30,284 nucleotides of DNA from JAHCIE01 sp034431435 (GCA_034431435.1 DAOUDG010000083.1:1-30284), one strand, 5' to 3'. Positions 22,330 to 30,284 are shown, counted from the stretch's first letter. Numbers and translations: made by a program. The notes: generated by a model from the letters alone, not told the origin.

Positions 22330-22908
22330 ATGGAAAATACACCGATGGAACACGAAGCGCTCAAAGCGCCACCCCGCGAGCGGCGCACCGGCCTGGTGGC
22401 GGTGAACACCGGCGACGGCAAGGGCAAGACCACCGCCGCCTTTGGCACCGTCCTGCGCGCCATCGGCTATGGTTGGCGCGTTCTCGTCGTGCAGTTCATC
22501 AAGGGAACATGGCAGTATGGCGAGATGGTCGGCCTGGAATACCTGCCCGGCGTGCGCCTGGAGCGCATGGGCGCGGGTTTCTACCGAATCATGGGTGATA
22601 AGCTCCCCGAGGAGGTCCACCGTCAGGCCGCCGCCGATGCCCTGGCTCTGGCCCGCCGCGAGATGCTGTCGGGCGAGTGGGATCTCCTCGTTCTCGACGA
22701 GATCAACGTCGCTATGCAGACCGGCTTGCTGCCCGTGGCCGACGTCCTCGCTCTTCTCGACGCCAGGCCCCCGTGGCTGCACCTCATCCTCACCGGCCGC
22801 GGCGCGCCGCAAGAGATCATCGACCGCGCCGACCTCGTCACCGAGATGCGCGAGATCAAGCACCCCTACCAGCGGGGCATCCTCGCCCAAAAGGGCTTCG
22901 ATTACTGA
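22330..22908 (+). CDS. cobO: Corrinoid adenosyltransferase (CobO/BtuR/CobA type)
   Basis: 192 aa from the ATG at 22330 (GGGAGACGGGTC upstream); the frame is open further upstream but without family sequence. GLVAVNTGDGKGKTTAAFGTVLRAIGYGWRV contains the P-loop GDGKGKTT typical of this group. VVQFIKGTW, WDLLVLDEIN, LILTGRGAPQEIIDRADLVTEM and HPYQRGILAQKGFDY are all the expected blocks. It transfers the 5'-deoxyadenosyl group of ATP to cob(I)alamin, for adenosylcobalamin synthesis or salvage. Cytoplasmic. No other cob gene in the window. Confidence 0.93.
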   Translation: MENTPMEHEALKAPPRERRTGLVAVNTGDGKGKTTAAFGTVLRAIGYGWRVLVVQFIKGTWQYGEMVGLEYLPGVRLERMGAGFYRIMGDKLPEEVHRQAAADALALARREMLSGEWDLLVLDEINVAMQTGLLPVADVLALLDARPPWLHLILTGRGAPQEIIDRADLVTEMREIKHPYQRGILAQKGFDY

Positions 22909-22955
22909 ACCGGCCGGCGATAAAACCCACCGCCGAACCAGTGAGGACGGGAACG

Positions 22956-23965
22956 ATGACGACGACCAGTGCGATGCTGGAAGCGCATGTCCAGTATGAA
23001 TTGAAGCGGCTGAGTCGCCGACATTTGAAGCGGACTATCCAGGAGGAGGTCGGCGCGGTCTGGGACTGGTTGGGCGAGGTGCAGATAGACGCGGTGTTGA
23101 GTGAAGCCCAGGTAGCTGACGCTGTCCGCCGCAATGCGATCGACATGCCCATCTCGGACGAGATGCGGGCCTACATCCGGGAAAATGTCGCGCTGGTGTA
23201 CGACGCCCTGGCGCGAGATGGCACGCCGGTCGAGGCCATACTCACCCGCGAGGTGTTCGACGACATTGTCGCCATCATCATTGGCCTCGAAGACCTGCGG
23301 GTGAGGTCACCCACCAGCTTGTCTCAAGCTCGGTGTACTCGCGCCTCATCTCGAATGTCCTGTATCACGGCATCAAGAACTTCTTGCTCACCGAGAACGT
23401 ACTGGCCAGGAACATTCCAGGCGCATCATCCCTGGTGCGCCTGGGCAAGCGGTCGCTCAACGCGGCCTCCCCCAAGCTCGAAGGCGGCATCGACAGGCAA
23501 TTGATCAAGTTTGTCAATGCCAACATCCAGGATACCATCGCCGAGAGCGAGACCTTCTTGAACACGGCGCTCGACCCCGCCCTGATGCGCAAGCTGGGTG
23601 ACGAGGCGTGGGAGACCAACGCCACCACGGCAGTGGGAGACCTGACAAGCTACGTAGACACCGACTCGCTGAGCGCCATCGTGGCTGTGGTCGAGAAATT
23701 CTGGCTGCACTACCGCGAGACGCCTCTCTTCACCGCACTGGTGGCGGCGGTGGTGCGCCACTTCTTCGCTCGCTACGGCGAACAGGATGTGCGTTCGTTC
23801 CTGGAGGCGATGGGAATCACCGAGGACGTGGCGCGGCGCGAGGCGAGCGCGCTGGTCACACCGTGGCTGGAACAGGCCAGGGACAGTGGCTATGCAGAGC
23901 AGCGGCTGCGGGTCAGACTCGGCGCATTCTACGCCCAGTACGACGCTCAGGCAGAGGGCGGCTGA
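22956..23965 (+). pseudogene. Frameshifted alpha-helical protein of unknown function
   Basis: Two frames join into one ~336-residue helical protein. The first runs from the ATG at 22956 (MTTTSAMLEAHVQYELKRLS...) to GLEDLR near 23297. The second gives GEVTHQLVSSS from 23300 and continues through VYSRLISNVLYHGIKNFLL to the stop at 23965. One missing base in GACCTGCGGGTGAGG (about 23298-23301) explains the break. No slippery heptamer is present, so a mutation or sequencing error is likelier than programmed frameshifting. I do not recognise the family. It ends just before the TetR promoter. Confidence 0.7.
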
Positions 23966-23979
23966 TAGCGCGCCTCTAC

Positions 23980-24008
23980 TTGACAGCGACGCGGCGGTGG
24001 CCTAGAAT
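23980..24008 (+). promoter_or_regulatory. Sigma70 promoter of the tetR-ABC operon
   Basis: TTGACA (23980-23985), 17-bp spacer, TAGAAT (24003-24008). The start would be near 24015, inside the operator palindrome. Confidence 0.75.
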
Positions 24009-24053
24009 CACCTCACAATAATAGACCGACCGTCGGTCTATTATTGTGAGGTG
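24009..24053. promoter_or_regulatory. 45-bp perfect palindromic operator for the TetR regulator
   Basis: Two 22-bp arms (24009-24030 and 24032-24053) are exact reverse complements around one central C. The core TAGACCGACCGTCGGTCTA is of the type bound by TetR/AcrR dimers. It starts immediately after the -10, spans the transcript start and includes the Shine-Dalgarno of tetR. Confidence 0.85.
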
Positions 24054-24056
24054 TCA

Positions 24057-24758
24057 ATGGCCCGCACGCTCAATCACGAACAACATGCGGCGCGCCGTAT
24101 GGCGATTCTCGACGTGGCGCGGCGACTGGTCCAGACCCAGGGCTACGAACAGATGTCGATTCAGGACATCCTGGACGAGCTTCAGATATCCAAGGGGGCG
24201 TTCTACCACTACTTTGCGTCGAAGCCGGCCCTGCTGGAGACGCTCATTGAGCGTATGCTCGACGAGGCCGAGGCGGTGGCCCACCCCCTGGTGTACGACC
24301 CCACCCTCCCCGCTCTGGACAAGCTATGCGACGTGTTCGACACGCTGGGGCGCTGGAAGACGGCGCAGAAGGCGTTCGTGTTGGCCGTGTGGCGCACGTG
24401 GTACACGGACGAGAATGCCCTGGTGCGGCAGAAGGTGCGCGCCCACACCTTCGCCCGCATTGGGCCGCTGTTGACGGTCATCATCCGCCAGGGTATCAAC
24501 GAGGGATCGCTGTCTACCCCCTATCCAGAGCAAGGCGGCCGGCTGGCGCTGGCCGTGCTGCACGATCTCTCGGATTATCTGGCGGAGGTCCTGCTGGATT
24601 TTGAGGTCGCACCGGAGGACGTGCCCCGCGTGCAGAGCGCGGTCGCGGCCTACAATGACGCGCTGGAGCGCGTCCTGGGCGCGCCGCCTGGCTCGCTGGT
24701 CTTGCTAGACTCAGACACGTTGCTGGAATGGGTCGACTCAGCGAAGGCATACGCCTAA
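24057..24758 (+). CDS. TetR/AcrR-family transcriptional regulator
   Basis: 233 aa from the ATG at 24057 (GAGG 5 bases upstream); a GTG two codons earlier is possible. The N-terminal HTH RMAILDVARRLVQTQGYEQMSIQDILDELQISKGAFYHYFASKPALLETLI is canonical. The C-terminal ligand domain is variable. First gene of the operon with the ABC ATPase (14-bp gap) and permease; the palindrome over its own promoter implies autorepression, relieved by an unknown ligand that the exporter may handle. Confidence 0.93.
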   Translation: MARTLNHEQHAARRMAILDVARRLVQTQGYEQMSIQDILDELQISKGAFYHYFASKPALLETLIERMLDEAEAVAHPLVYDPTLPALDKLCDVFDTLGRWKTAQKAFVLAVWRTWYTDENALVRQKVRAHTFARIGPLLTVIIRQGINEGSLSTPYPEQGGRLALAVLHDLSDYLAEVLLDFEVAPEDVPRVQSAVAAYNDALERVLGAPPGSLVLLDSDTLLEWVDSAKAYA

Positions 24759-24772
24759 AGTGGTGAACAGAC

Positions 24773-25534
24773 ATGGCTCTTGTCGAAGCGGAGAATCTGA
24801 CCAAGGTCTATGGCAGCGGCGATACAGCAGTAACCGCCCTATCGAACGCGACCTTCGACGTGGACAGCGGTGAGTTCGTGGCCGTCATGGGGCCGAGCGG
24901 CTGCGGCAAGTCGACGCTGCTGCATCTCGTCGGGGGGCTGGATCGGCCAACGAGCGGCGTGGTGCGCATCGACGGCGAGCCGTTGAACGCCCTGTCGGAC
25001 GACGCCCTGACCCGCCTGCGCCGCCGCAAGATCGGCTTCGTCTTTCAGTTCTTCAATCTCATCCCCGTGCTGAGCGCGACGGAGAATGCCGCGCTGCCCT
25101 TGAGCCTGGACGGCGTTAGCCCCGCCCAGGCTAAGGTCAAGGCGCGGGAGTGGCTGACGCAGGTGGGGCTGGGTAACCGGCTGGACAACCGTCCCGACCA
25201 GCTGTCGGGCGGCCAGCAGCAGCGGGTGGCCGTGGCGCGGGCCCTGGTGGCCGACCCCCGCCTCATCCTTGCTGACGAGCCGACGGGCAACCTGGACACG
25301 CGCTCATCGGAGGACGTGGTGCAGTTGCTGCGACAGGCGGCCGATGACTGGCAGCGCGCCGTCGTCATGGTGACCCACGACCCGCGCATCGCTTCCTATG
25401 CCGACCGCATCCTGTTCTTGCGTGATGGGGTCATCGTGGAGGAGATGCGGCTGGATGGGCACATCGCGACTAATGCCGACCGGGTGATGGACACGATGCG
25501 GCGACTGAGTGATGTACAGCCGGACGTGGCGTGA
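24773..25534 (+). CDS. ABC transporter ATP-binding protein, MacB/LolD type
   Basis: 253 aa. Walker A GPSGCGKST (41-49), Q-loop FVFQFFNLIPVLSATEN, signature LSGGQQQRVAVARAL, Walker B LILADEPTGNLD and switch VMVTHDP are all intact. The KTVYG...ALSNATF start and the FQ(F)FNL form are typical of the MacB/LolD/FtsE-like subgroup, which drives FtsX-type permeases. Thus it powers the permease encoded 12 bp downstream. Confidence 0.94.
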   Translation: MALVEAENLTKVYGSGDTAVTALSNATFDVDSGEFVAVMGPSGCGKSTLLHLVGGLDRPTSGVVRIDGEPLNALSDDALTRLRRRKIGFVFQFFNLIPVLSATENAALPLSLDGVSPAQAKVKAREWLTQVGLGNRLDNRPDQLSGGQQQRVAVARALVADPRLILADEPTGNLDTRSSEDVVQLLRQAADDWQRAVVMVTHDPRIASYADRILFLRDGVIVEEMRLDGHIATNADRVMDTMRRLSDVQPDVA

Positions 25535-25546
25535 GCGGGAGGCGGC

Positions 25547-28087
25547 ATGTTCAGCTTTGAGTTGACGATGGCGACGCGGGAGTTGAGCCGACGCAAGCTG
25601 CGCACCGCGTTGACCACCCTGGCCATCACCCTGGGGACGCTGGTCATCTTCAGCATGAACATGCTGCTGCCGACCATCCTCAAGGCGTTTCAGGCGAACA
25701 TTCTGGCGGCGTCCGGTCAGGTGGACGTGACCATCACCCACAAGACCGGTGAGGCCTTCTCACGTTCGGCGCTGAACACGGTACGTCGCGTGCCGGGAGT
25801 CAGCGCGGCAAGTGGCTCCCTGAGCCGCACTCTCAACATCCCCGACAAGTTCTACGGCAAGGCCAACCTGGGCGCGTTGACGCTGACCGGTATCGACCCG
25901 GCCACCAGCCAGGCGCTGCGGGCGTACAGCGTTACCGATGGGCGATTCCTACGCTCGGACGACCCGCTGTCAGCGGTCATCACCGCGAGCCTGGCCGAGA
26001 CCCTGGGCCTGGGAGTCGGCGACAAGCTCAAGGTTCCGACGGCCGACGGCACGGTGACACTCAAGGTGGTGGGGCTGCTGCCGGCGCGGACGCTGCCCGG
26101 CAACGAGGAAGTGCTCATCACCCTGACCCAGGCCCAGAAGCTGCTCGACCTGACCGACCGCCTCAACACGATCGAGGCCAACCTGGACACCACGGATACG
26201 GCGCAGCGCCAGGCCATCCTGGACGGGATCAAGGCGGAACTGGGGCCTGACTACACCCTGGGCGGGTTGACAGGTGGCTCGGAACTGCTGGGCAACCTGC
26301 GCACGTCCCAAACGGCCTTCAACCTGTTCGGCGTCCTGTCACTGCTCATGGGTGGCTTCATCATCCTCAACACCTTCCGCACCATTGTCGCCGAGCGCCG
26401 CCACGACATCGGCATGCTGCGCGCCATCGGCGCCAGTCGCCGCACCATTCTGACCCTTATCCTGGTTGAAGGCCTCGTGCAGGGCATCATTGGAACAAGT
26501 ATTGGTATAGGCCTCGGCTACTTGCTGGGCGCGGGCATCATCGCCCTTGAGGGCAATCTGATGCGCCAGTACCTGCACGTGCAAATCGGTCAGCCGGTCG
26601 TGCCGCCGATGCTGCTCATCGGTACGTTCGCGCTGGGCGTGGCTGTCACGGTACTGGCTGGACTGCTACCCGCTCTGAGCGCGACGCGGGTCACACCCAT
26701 GGAAGCGCTGAAGCCGCCGACGGCTGAGGCGGCGCAGCGACCGTCGCGGCTGTCGCTGGTCAGTGGTGTGATCTGTATCGTGGCGGGTATTGCGGGGTTA
26801 CTGTCAGGTCAGGTGGGCCTGGCCGGCCTGGGGTGCGTACTATTCCTGGCCGGGCTGGTACTGGCCGCACCCACCCTGGTGCGGCCCATCGCGAGCGTAT
26901 TCGGGGCGCTTCTGGCGCTGGTCTTTGCTCGCGAGGGCATATCGGCCATCGCCCAGAGCAACCTGGAACGGCAGCCCTCGCGGGCCGCTATCACCGCCAG
27001 CACGACCATGATCGGCCTGGCCCTCATCGTGGCTATGGCGGGCATGATGTGGTCGATTAGCGGCGGGTTCCTGGACGTGTTGCAGCGCAGCCTGGGCAGC
27101 GATTACCTGTTGATGCCGCCGTCGGTGGGTCTGTGGCAGAGCAACATCGGGGCCAAGCGCGACCTGGCCGACCGCATCCGTAGCGTGCCCGGCGTAGAGG
27201 TGGTGAGTAGCCTGCGCTACGCGGCGTCGTCGGGTAACGGGCAGGCCGTGGTAGCGCTGGGCATCGAGCCGCAGGCGTACCCCCGTGTCGCCAGTCTGAC
27301 CTTCCAGGAAGGCGACGCTCAGGCAGCCTACGCCGCGTTGGGCGACGAACGCGCCCTGATCGCCAACGGCATCTTCGCCGCCGACGCCGGACTGAGACTG
27401 GGCGATACGGTGCAGCTGTCCACGCCCACCGGCGTCAAGCCCTATACCGTGGTCGGCGTGGCGGGTGACTACCTGAACGCCAAGCTCAGCACGGCCTACA
27501 TCTCCCAGGCCAATATGCAGGCGGATTTCCGCAAGAGCGAGGATGTGTTCATCCAGTTCAACCTGGCCCCCGGCGCGGATGCGATCGATGTGGAGGCGCG
27601 GGTCAAGGATATTCTGAAGGACTATCCTCAATTCTCCCTCGTATCGGGACGTGGCTACATCGAGCAGAACCGCCGCCTGTTCGATGCCGTCTTCGTCATG
27701 CTGTTCGTGCTACTGGCGGTACTGACCCTGCCATCCCTCATCGCGCTGCTGAACACACTGGCAATCGGCGTCATCGAGCGCACCCGGGAGATCGGCATGC
27801 TGCGAGCCATTGGCAGCACGCGCCGCCAGGTGCGACGCATGGTCATGGCCGAGTCGCTGCTACTGTCGGGCATCGGCACCGCGCTGGGCCTGCTGGCGGG
27901 GCTATACCTCGGCTACGTGATGGTGATGGCGATGAGCGCGACTGGCTACCCCGTGAGCTACAGCTTCCCCTACGCCGGGCTGGTCGCGGCGGCCGCCACG
28001 GGGCTACTGTTCGGTGTGCTGGCCGCGCTGCTGCCCGCTCGCCAGGCAGCCGACATGGACATTCTGCGGGCGCTGCAATACGAATAG
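25547..28087 (+). CDS. FtsX-like ABC permease (MacB/LolCE-type, fused two-repeat form)
   Basis: 846 aa; ATG at 25547 after GGGAGG. TM1 (~20-45, LRTALTTLAITLGTLVIFSMNML) is followed by a large external MacB-PCD-like domain (~50-250), then FtsX domain 1 with three TMs (LFGVLSLLMGGFIILNTFRT... IGMLRAIGASRRTI). A central TM stretch (~400-500) precedes a second external domain and FtsX domain 2 (~715-846, with EIGMLRAIGSTRRQV). The duplicated IGMLRAIG coupling helices show two FtsX units in one chain. Likely exports lipids, peptides or drugs; substrate unknown. Confidence 0.92.
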   Translation: MFSFELTMATRELSRRKLRTALTTLAITLGTLVIFSMNMLLPTILKAFQANILAASGQVDVTITHKTGEAFSRSALNTVRRVPGVSAASGSLSRTLNIPDKFYGKANLGALTLTGIDPATSQALRAYSVTDGRFLRSDDPLSAVITASLAETLGLGVGDKLKVPTADGTVTLKVVGLLPARTLPGNEEVLITLTQAQKLLDLTDRLNTIEANLDTTDTAQRQAILDGIKAELGPDYTLGGLTGGSELLGNLRTSQTAFNLFGVLSLLMGGFIILNTFRTIVAERRHDIGMLRAIGASRRTILTLILVEGLVQGIIGTSIGIGLGYLLGAGIIALEGNLMRQYLHVQIGQPVVPPMLLIGTFALGVAVTVLAGLLPALSATRVTPMEALKPPTAEAAQRPSRLSLVSGVICIVAGIAGLLSGQVGLAGLGCVLFLAGLVLAAPTLVRPIASVFGALLALVFAREGISAIAQSNLERQPSRAAITASTTMIGLALIVAMAGMMWSISGGFLDVLQRSLGSDYLLMPPSVGLWQSNIGAKRDLADRIRSVPGVEVVSSLRYAASSGNGQAVVALGIEPQAYPRVASLTFQEGDAQAAYAALGDERALIANGIFAADAGLRLGDTVQLSTPTGVKPYTVVGVAGDYLNAKLSTAYISQANMQADFRKSEDVFIQFNLAPGADAIDVEARVKDILKDYPQFSLVSGRGYIEQNRRLFDAVFVMLFVLLAVLTLPSLIALLNTLAIGVIERTREIGMLRAIGSTRRQVRRMVMAESLLLSGIGTALGLLAGLYLGYVMVMAMSATGYPVSYSFPYAGLVAAAATGLLFGVLAALLPARQAADMDILRALQYE

Positions 28088-28364
28088 CGCAGCCGAGCGG
28101 CTCGATACCCGCGACTACAAGACCTGGCAGGCCGGCGAGGCCCGTCATGTCTGCCCTTGTTTTGCGCGGGGACAGGGATGTCGCTACACTATTGACAGCC
28201 TGAATCTGACCCGACAGAGCCACGAGGGGCTTCATGGACGTATCGCTCATGGGATGGAACGTCAAGACGTTCCGTATCATCCGCTAAAACTCGCCGCCCG
28301 CCTCGTGCTCGCACGGTAGCGATGGAGGTTCCATAGAGTGGGGCCAGTTGAGTTACTGCAGTCG
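28088..28364. other. Non-coding stretch after the permease gene
   Basis: No supported gene. A perfect 8-bp inverted repeat GGAACGTC-AA-GACGTTCC lies at 28256-28273. A TTGACA at 28192 has no matching -10. Confidence 0.4.
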
Positions 28365-28556
28365 CTATCGCACCAGCTTGAGCGCCTCTAGCTGATAGAC
28401 ATTGGTAACCGCATTAGGCGCACCTAAACACCGCGCATCTTGCAACCCTTGGATGCCTTCGGCCGCGTAGCGCCTCATCCTCAGCCCAAACCAGCGCGCA
28501 GCACGCCTTCCTCCCTCCAGACGTGGGCATTCGGCTGGGCGAAGTGGCTCCGTCAC
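28365..28556 (-). pseudogene. Possible transposase linker fragment
   Basis: A short frame ending WFGLRMRRYAAEGIQGLQDARCLGAP resembles the HTH-linker of IS630/IS481-type transposases (RRW...EGxxGLxD..RxGRP). Catalytic parts are missing. Could be a second relic beside the one at 28553. Confidence 0.35.
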
Positions 28557-28880
28557 ACTTCGGCATAGGCTTCGGGCGCGCCTTCCACTGATGTCTTCAG
28601 GGCCTCGCCTGCGCCAGGTCCAGGGCGGCAGGAACCGCCGTTCGCTCGAAGGTCAAGCCCCCGGACCTGCCTCGCTCCAAGTTGGCCACCCAATTGCCGA
28701 TGGTATAAGCATCCCGTTCCAAGACCTCGGTGACCTGGCTGGCCGACCAGCCGCGTGTCAACGTTCGCGTTCTCGCCGTGTTGGCGTACGGTACATGCCG
28801 CCCCGCGTCGCCTTACCATAACAACTGCTAGCGCTTCAACCTCACCTGCCTGGTGTCTATCTTGGTCCTCCATCGCACAC
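28553..28880 (-). pseudogene. IS630-family transposase relic
   Basis: In one minus frame, RGWSASQVTEVLERDAYTIGNWV then LERGRSGGLTFERTA is the HTH and linker of IS630-type transposases. The frame stops at 28597. A neighbouring frame continues with EALKTSVEGAPEAYAEV, the next helix, and stops at 28553. No DDE catalytic part is left. Frameshifted and truncated. Confidence 0.5.
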
Positions 28881-28939
28881 TTGCGGTGCGGAAAGCAAGT
28901 CGCGCATGCGCTGCACGGGTTTCACCTTGGAATCACTAG
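28822..28939 (+). pseudogene. istA relic, part upstream of the IS5 insertion
   Basis: The frame ending FTLESL at 28938 continues as AAVGAIAPDLAAYDQLL at 29487 if the IS5 derivative and one CTAG copy are removed. The joined sequence looks like the C-terminal end of an IS21 IstA. Confidence 0.45.
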
Positions 28940-29487
28940 AGCGTGTTATGCACTATAGGCGAAATGGGCCAGGCTTGGGGCATGAACCGCAAAGCCTACC
29001 CCTCCGACGTGAGCGACGAGGAATGGGCCTTGGTGGCCCCGTACCTGACCTTGATGACGCAGGACGCTCCGCAACGACAGTACGACTGGCGCGAGGTGTT
29101 CAACGGCCTGCGCTACATTGTGCGCACCGGCATGCAGTGGCGCTTCATGCCCAATGACCTGCCGCCCTGGACGGCGGTCTACCAGCAGACCCGCCGCTGG
29201 TTCAAGGCGGACGTCTTCGAGACGATAGTCCACGACCTGCGCATGCTGATGCGCGAGATCGAAGGTCGAGCGCAGCCGCCGCGAGCGGCCATCCTGGATA
29301 GTCGCACCTTGCAGTCCAGTTCGGAAAGTCGAGCGCAGCTTCGCCTGGATGGCCCGTTTCCGTCGGCTCGCCAGCGACTATGAGCGCCTGGCGGAGAGCC
29401 TCGCGGGACTGCACTTCGTCGCCTTCGCCATTCTGATGGCGCATCGCTTCGTGTCCTTCATGGTCCACTGTGCATAACAGGTTCTAG
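28936..29487 (+). mobile_element. IS5-group deletion derivative with intact ends and CTAG target duplication
   Basis: A 544-bp element (28940-29483). Its terminal inverted repeats, AGCGTGTTATGCAC at the left and the complement of GTGCATAACAGGTT at the right, agree at 12 of 14 positions. CTAG flanks both sides (28936-28939 and 29484-29487), as expected for the YTAR targets of the IS5 group. The transposase inside has lost its middle. Confidence 0.8.
28982..29477 (+). pseudogene. IS5-family transposase, internally deleted
   Basis: From the ATG at 28982, MNRKAYPSDVSDEEWALVAPYL through AAILDSRTLQSS is the N-terminal third of an IS5/ISL2-like transposase, up to the first catalytic Asp (ILDSRT). 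Sequence then jumps, in another frame, to VERSFAWMARFRRLASDYERL through MAHRFV, the C-terminal end with the last catalytic Glu (WVVERSF context). Roughly 100 or more residues and the second Asp are missing. A 16-bp direct repeat (29261-29276 and 29324-29339, one mismatch) lies beside the joint. Not functional. Confidence 0.85.
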
Positions 29488-29663
29488 CCGCGGTTGGCGC
29501 TATCGCCCCCGACCTGGCGGCCTATGACCAGTTGCTGGGAGGTCGCCAGCATGGACAAGAGCCTCCTGTTGGACAGCTACCTCAAGCAACTGCGCCTGCC
29601 CATGTTCGCCCAGCACTACCGCCAGGTAGCCGAAGACGCCGCCCAAGCCGACCTGGGCTATGA
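29487..29663 (+). pseudogene. istA relic, 3' end
   Basis: AAVGAIAPDLAAYDQLLGG matches the usual end of IS21 transposases (PDLxxYDxLL) and overlaps the start of istB, as in intact IS21 elements. The 5' part is lost. Confidence 0.5.
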
Positions 29664-30108
29664 CCACATCCTGTTGACCCTGGCTGAGCAGGAGGTGGCA
29701 CAGCGCGAACGCAACCGCCAGCAGCACCTCATCCGCTCGGCGCGCCTGCCCATCCTGAAGGAACTGGCCGACTTCGACTTCACCGTAGTCCCTAGCCTCA
29801 ATAAGCAGGCCATCCTGGATCTAGGGGGTGGAAGCTATGTTCAGAAGGCCGAGCCCGTGGTGTTGGTGGGTCATCCAGGCTTGGGCAAGACCCACATGGC
29901 CACAGGCTTGGCCTTGGCCATCTGTCGCCAGGGCTATCGGGTGCGCTTCTACACCGCGGCTGAGCTGGTCAATGACCTACTCCAGGCCCAAGACGAACAT
30001 CGCCTGCCGCGCTTCCTCAACGCGGCCCTCACCAGAGCGGGGAAGGTGACAGAGGTGGCTCTGGTTCCGATCATCAACTGGCTCTCATTTCGGCCATCAC
30101 GCCGTTGA
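29551..30108 (+). pseudogene. istB: IstB-type ATPase of an IS21 element, C-terminally truncated
   Basis: ATG at 29551 (GGGAGG upstream). MDKSLLLDSYLKQLRLPMFAQHY, LADFDFTVVPSLNKQAILDL and VVLVGHPGLGKTHMATGLAL (Walker A) are typical IstB. The family match ends near LPRFLNAAL (about 30030). The Walker B block (LLILDELGF) and everything after it are replaced by ~25 unrelated residues read through the element's end repeats. About 100 residues shorter than usual, so inactive. Confidence 0.85.
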
Positions 30109-30143
30109 CCACCTGGTCTAAATGGCCCTCTTTTCGACCATCT
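30056..30143. repeat. Three 21-bp direct repeats, likely the IS21 right end
   Basis: TGGCTCTGGTTCCGATCATCA-like units at 30056-30076, 30079-30099 and 30123-30143; copies 1-2 agree at 16 and copies 2-3 at 17 of 21 positions. IS21-family ends carry multiple transposase-binding repeats of this sort. Confidence 0.6.
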
Positions 30144-30164
30144 CTATCCTTGCAGATTTAACAA

Positions 30165-30284
30165 TTAGGCGGCGAGACGACGATACAAGGCGTCACGCGA
30201 ACCGCCCGCCGCAAGGTGGTTCGAGAGCCAGTCGATGAGATGGCGACGGTGGCAGCGCTGCACCTCCCGCCTCGCCTCGCCCAG
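30165..30284 (-). CDS. C-terminal end of an unidentified protein (partial)
   Basis: 39 codons plus stop on the minus strand, open to the window edge. The visible part is basic and helical (EARREVQRCHRRHLIDWL, ending DALYRRLAA). The stop is 22 bp from the last IS21 repeat. Too short to name. Confidence 0.4.
   Translation of the reverse strand: MGEARREVQRCHRRHLIDWLSNHLAAGGSRDALYRRLAA

Noticed and set aside
23298..23302. Programmed -1 frameshift
   Set aside because: The site CTGCGGGTG has no X-XXY-YYZ slippery heptamer, and no stimulatory hairpin is obvious; a one-base loss is simpler.
24009..24053. Transcription terminator for the upstream gene
   Set aside because: Although a perfect palindrome, it follows a consensus promoter, contains a TetR-like core and the tetR ribosome site; operator fits better.
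28192..28220. Promoter starting with TTGACA after the permease gene
   Set aside because: No acceptable -10 at 16-18 bp and no gene downstream to serve.
1..30284. tRNA, rRNA, CRISPR arrays, riboswitches, replication origins
   Set aside because: None was recognised on reading the sequence; absence was judged by eye only, without covariance-model searches.

Overview
The window looks like a piece of a high-GC Chloroflexota (Anaerolineae/Caldilineae-like) chromosome. The signs are long Thr-Pro linkers in secreted proteins, an FPLL-type tail after such a linker, a TM-anchored YVTN/Kelch propeller protein with an HTH-like head, and family usage typical of that phylum. This is inference; no rRNA or tRNA is present to fix the taxonomy.

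Layout. (1) 1-2566, minus: a TerY-P triad of VWA protein, PP2C phosphatase and kinase with C-terminal zinc knuckle (the kinase runs off the left edge). (2) 2696-4336, minus: dusB, then a small antitoxin/toxin patch (hicB-hicA overlapping by ATGA) preceded by a 48-aa relic of a MntA-type nucleotidyltransferase antitoxin. (3) 4345-4680: hairpin-rich non-coding DNA. (4) 4681-6758, minus: two exported Thr/Pro-rich proteins; divergent from them, 6951-9524 encodes a membrane protein with a cytoplasmic HTH-like domain and two beta-propellers outside. (5) 9757-12649, minus: multicopper oxidase - ZIP transporter - cytochrome c lipoprotein, behind a clear sigma70 promoter flanked by two DtxR/MntR-like half-palindromes. 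(6) 12825-16842, plus: HipA-like kinase + DUF3037 pair, alpha/beta hydrolase, GH127 glycosidase. (7) 16906-17840: a HEPN-family gene bracketed by inverted copies of two short repeats, then an amidohydrolase of the D-aminoacylase type lacking usual metal ligands. (8) 19636-20131: DUF2442 + DUF4160 pair, the latter with a C-terminus read through a terminator hairpin. (9) 20756-22908: Mrp/ApbC ATPase, MoaD/ThiS, cobalamin adenosyltransferase. (10) 22956-28087: a frameshifted helical protein, then a TetR - ABC ATPase - FtsX permease operon behind a promoter carrying a 45-bp perfect palindrome. (11) 28365-30150: an insertion-sequence graveyard: IS630-like relic, an IS5-group deletion derivative with intact ends inserted into the 3' end of an istA relic, followed by truncated istB and IS21-type terminal repeats. 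A partial minus-strand gene closes the window.

How it works together: there is no single pathway. The most coherent units are the TerY-P phospho-signalling triad, the metal-regulated MCO/ZIP/cytochrome operon, and the autoregulated TetR-ABC exporter. The strongest candidates for something undescribed are the inverted-repeat-bracketed HEPN cassette (16906-17840), the MCO-ZIP-cytochrome unit with its paired operators, and the membrane HTH/double-propeller protein.
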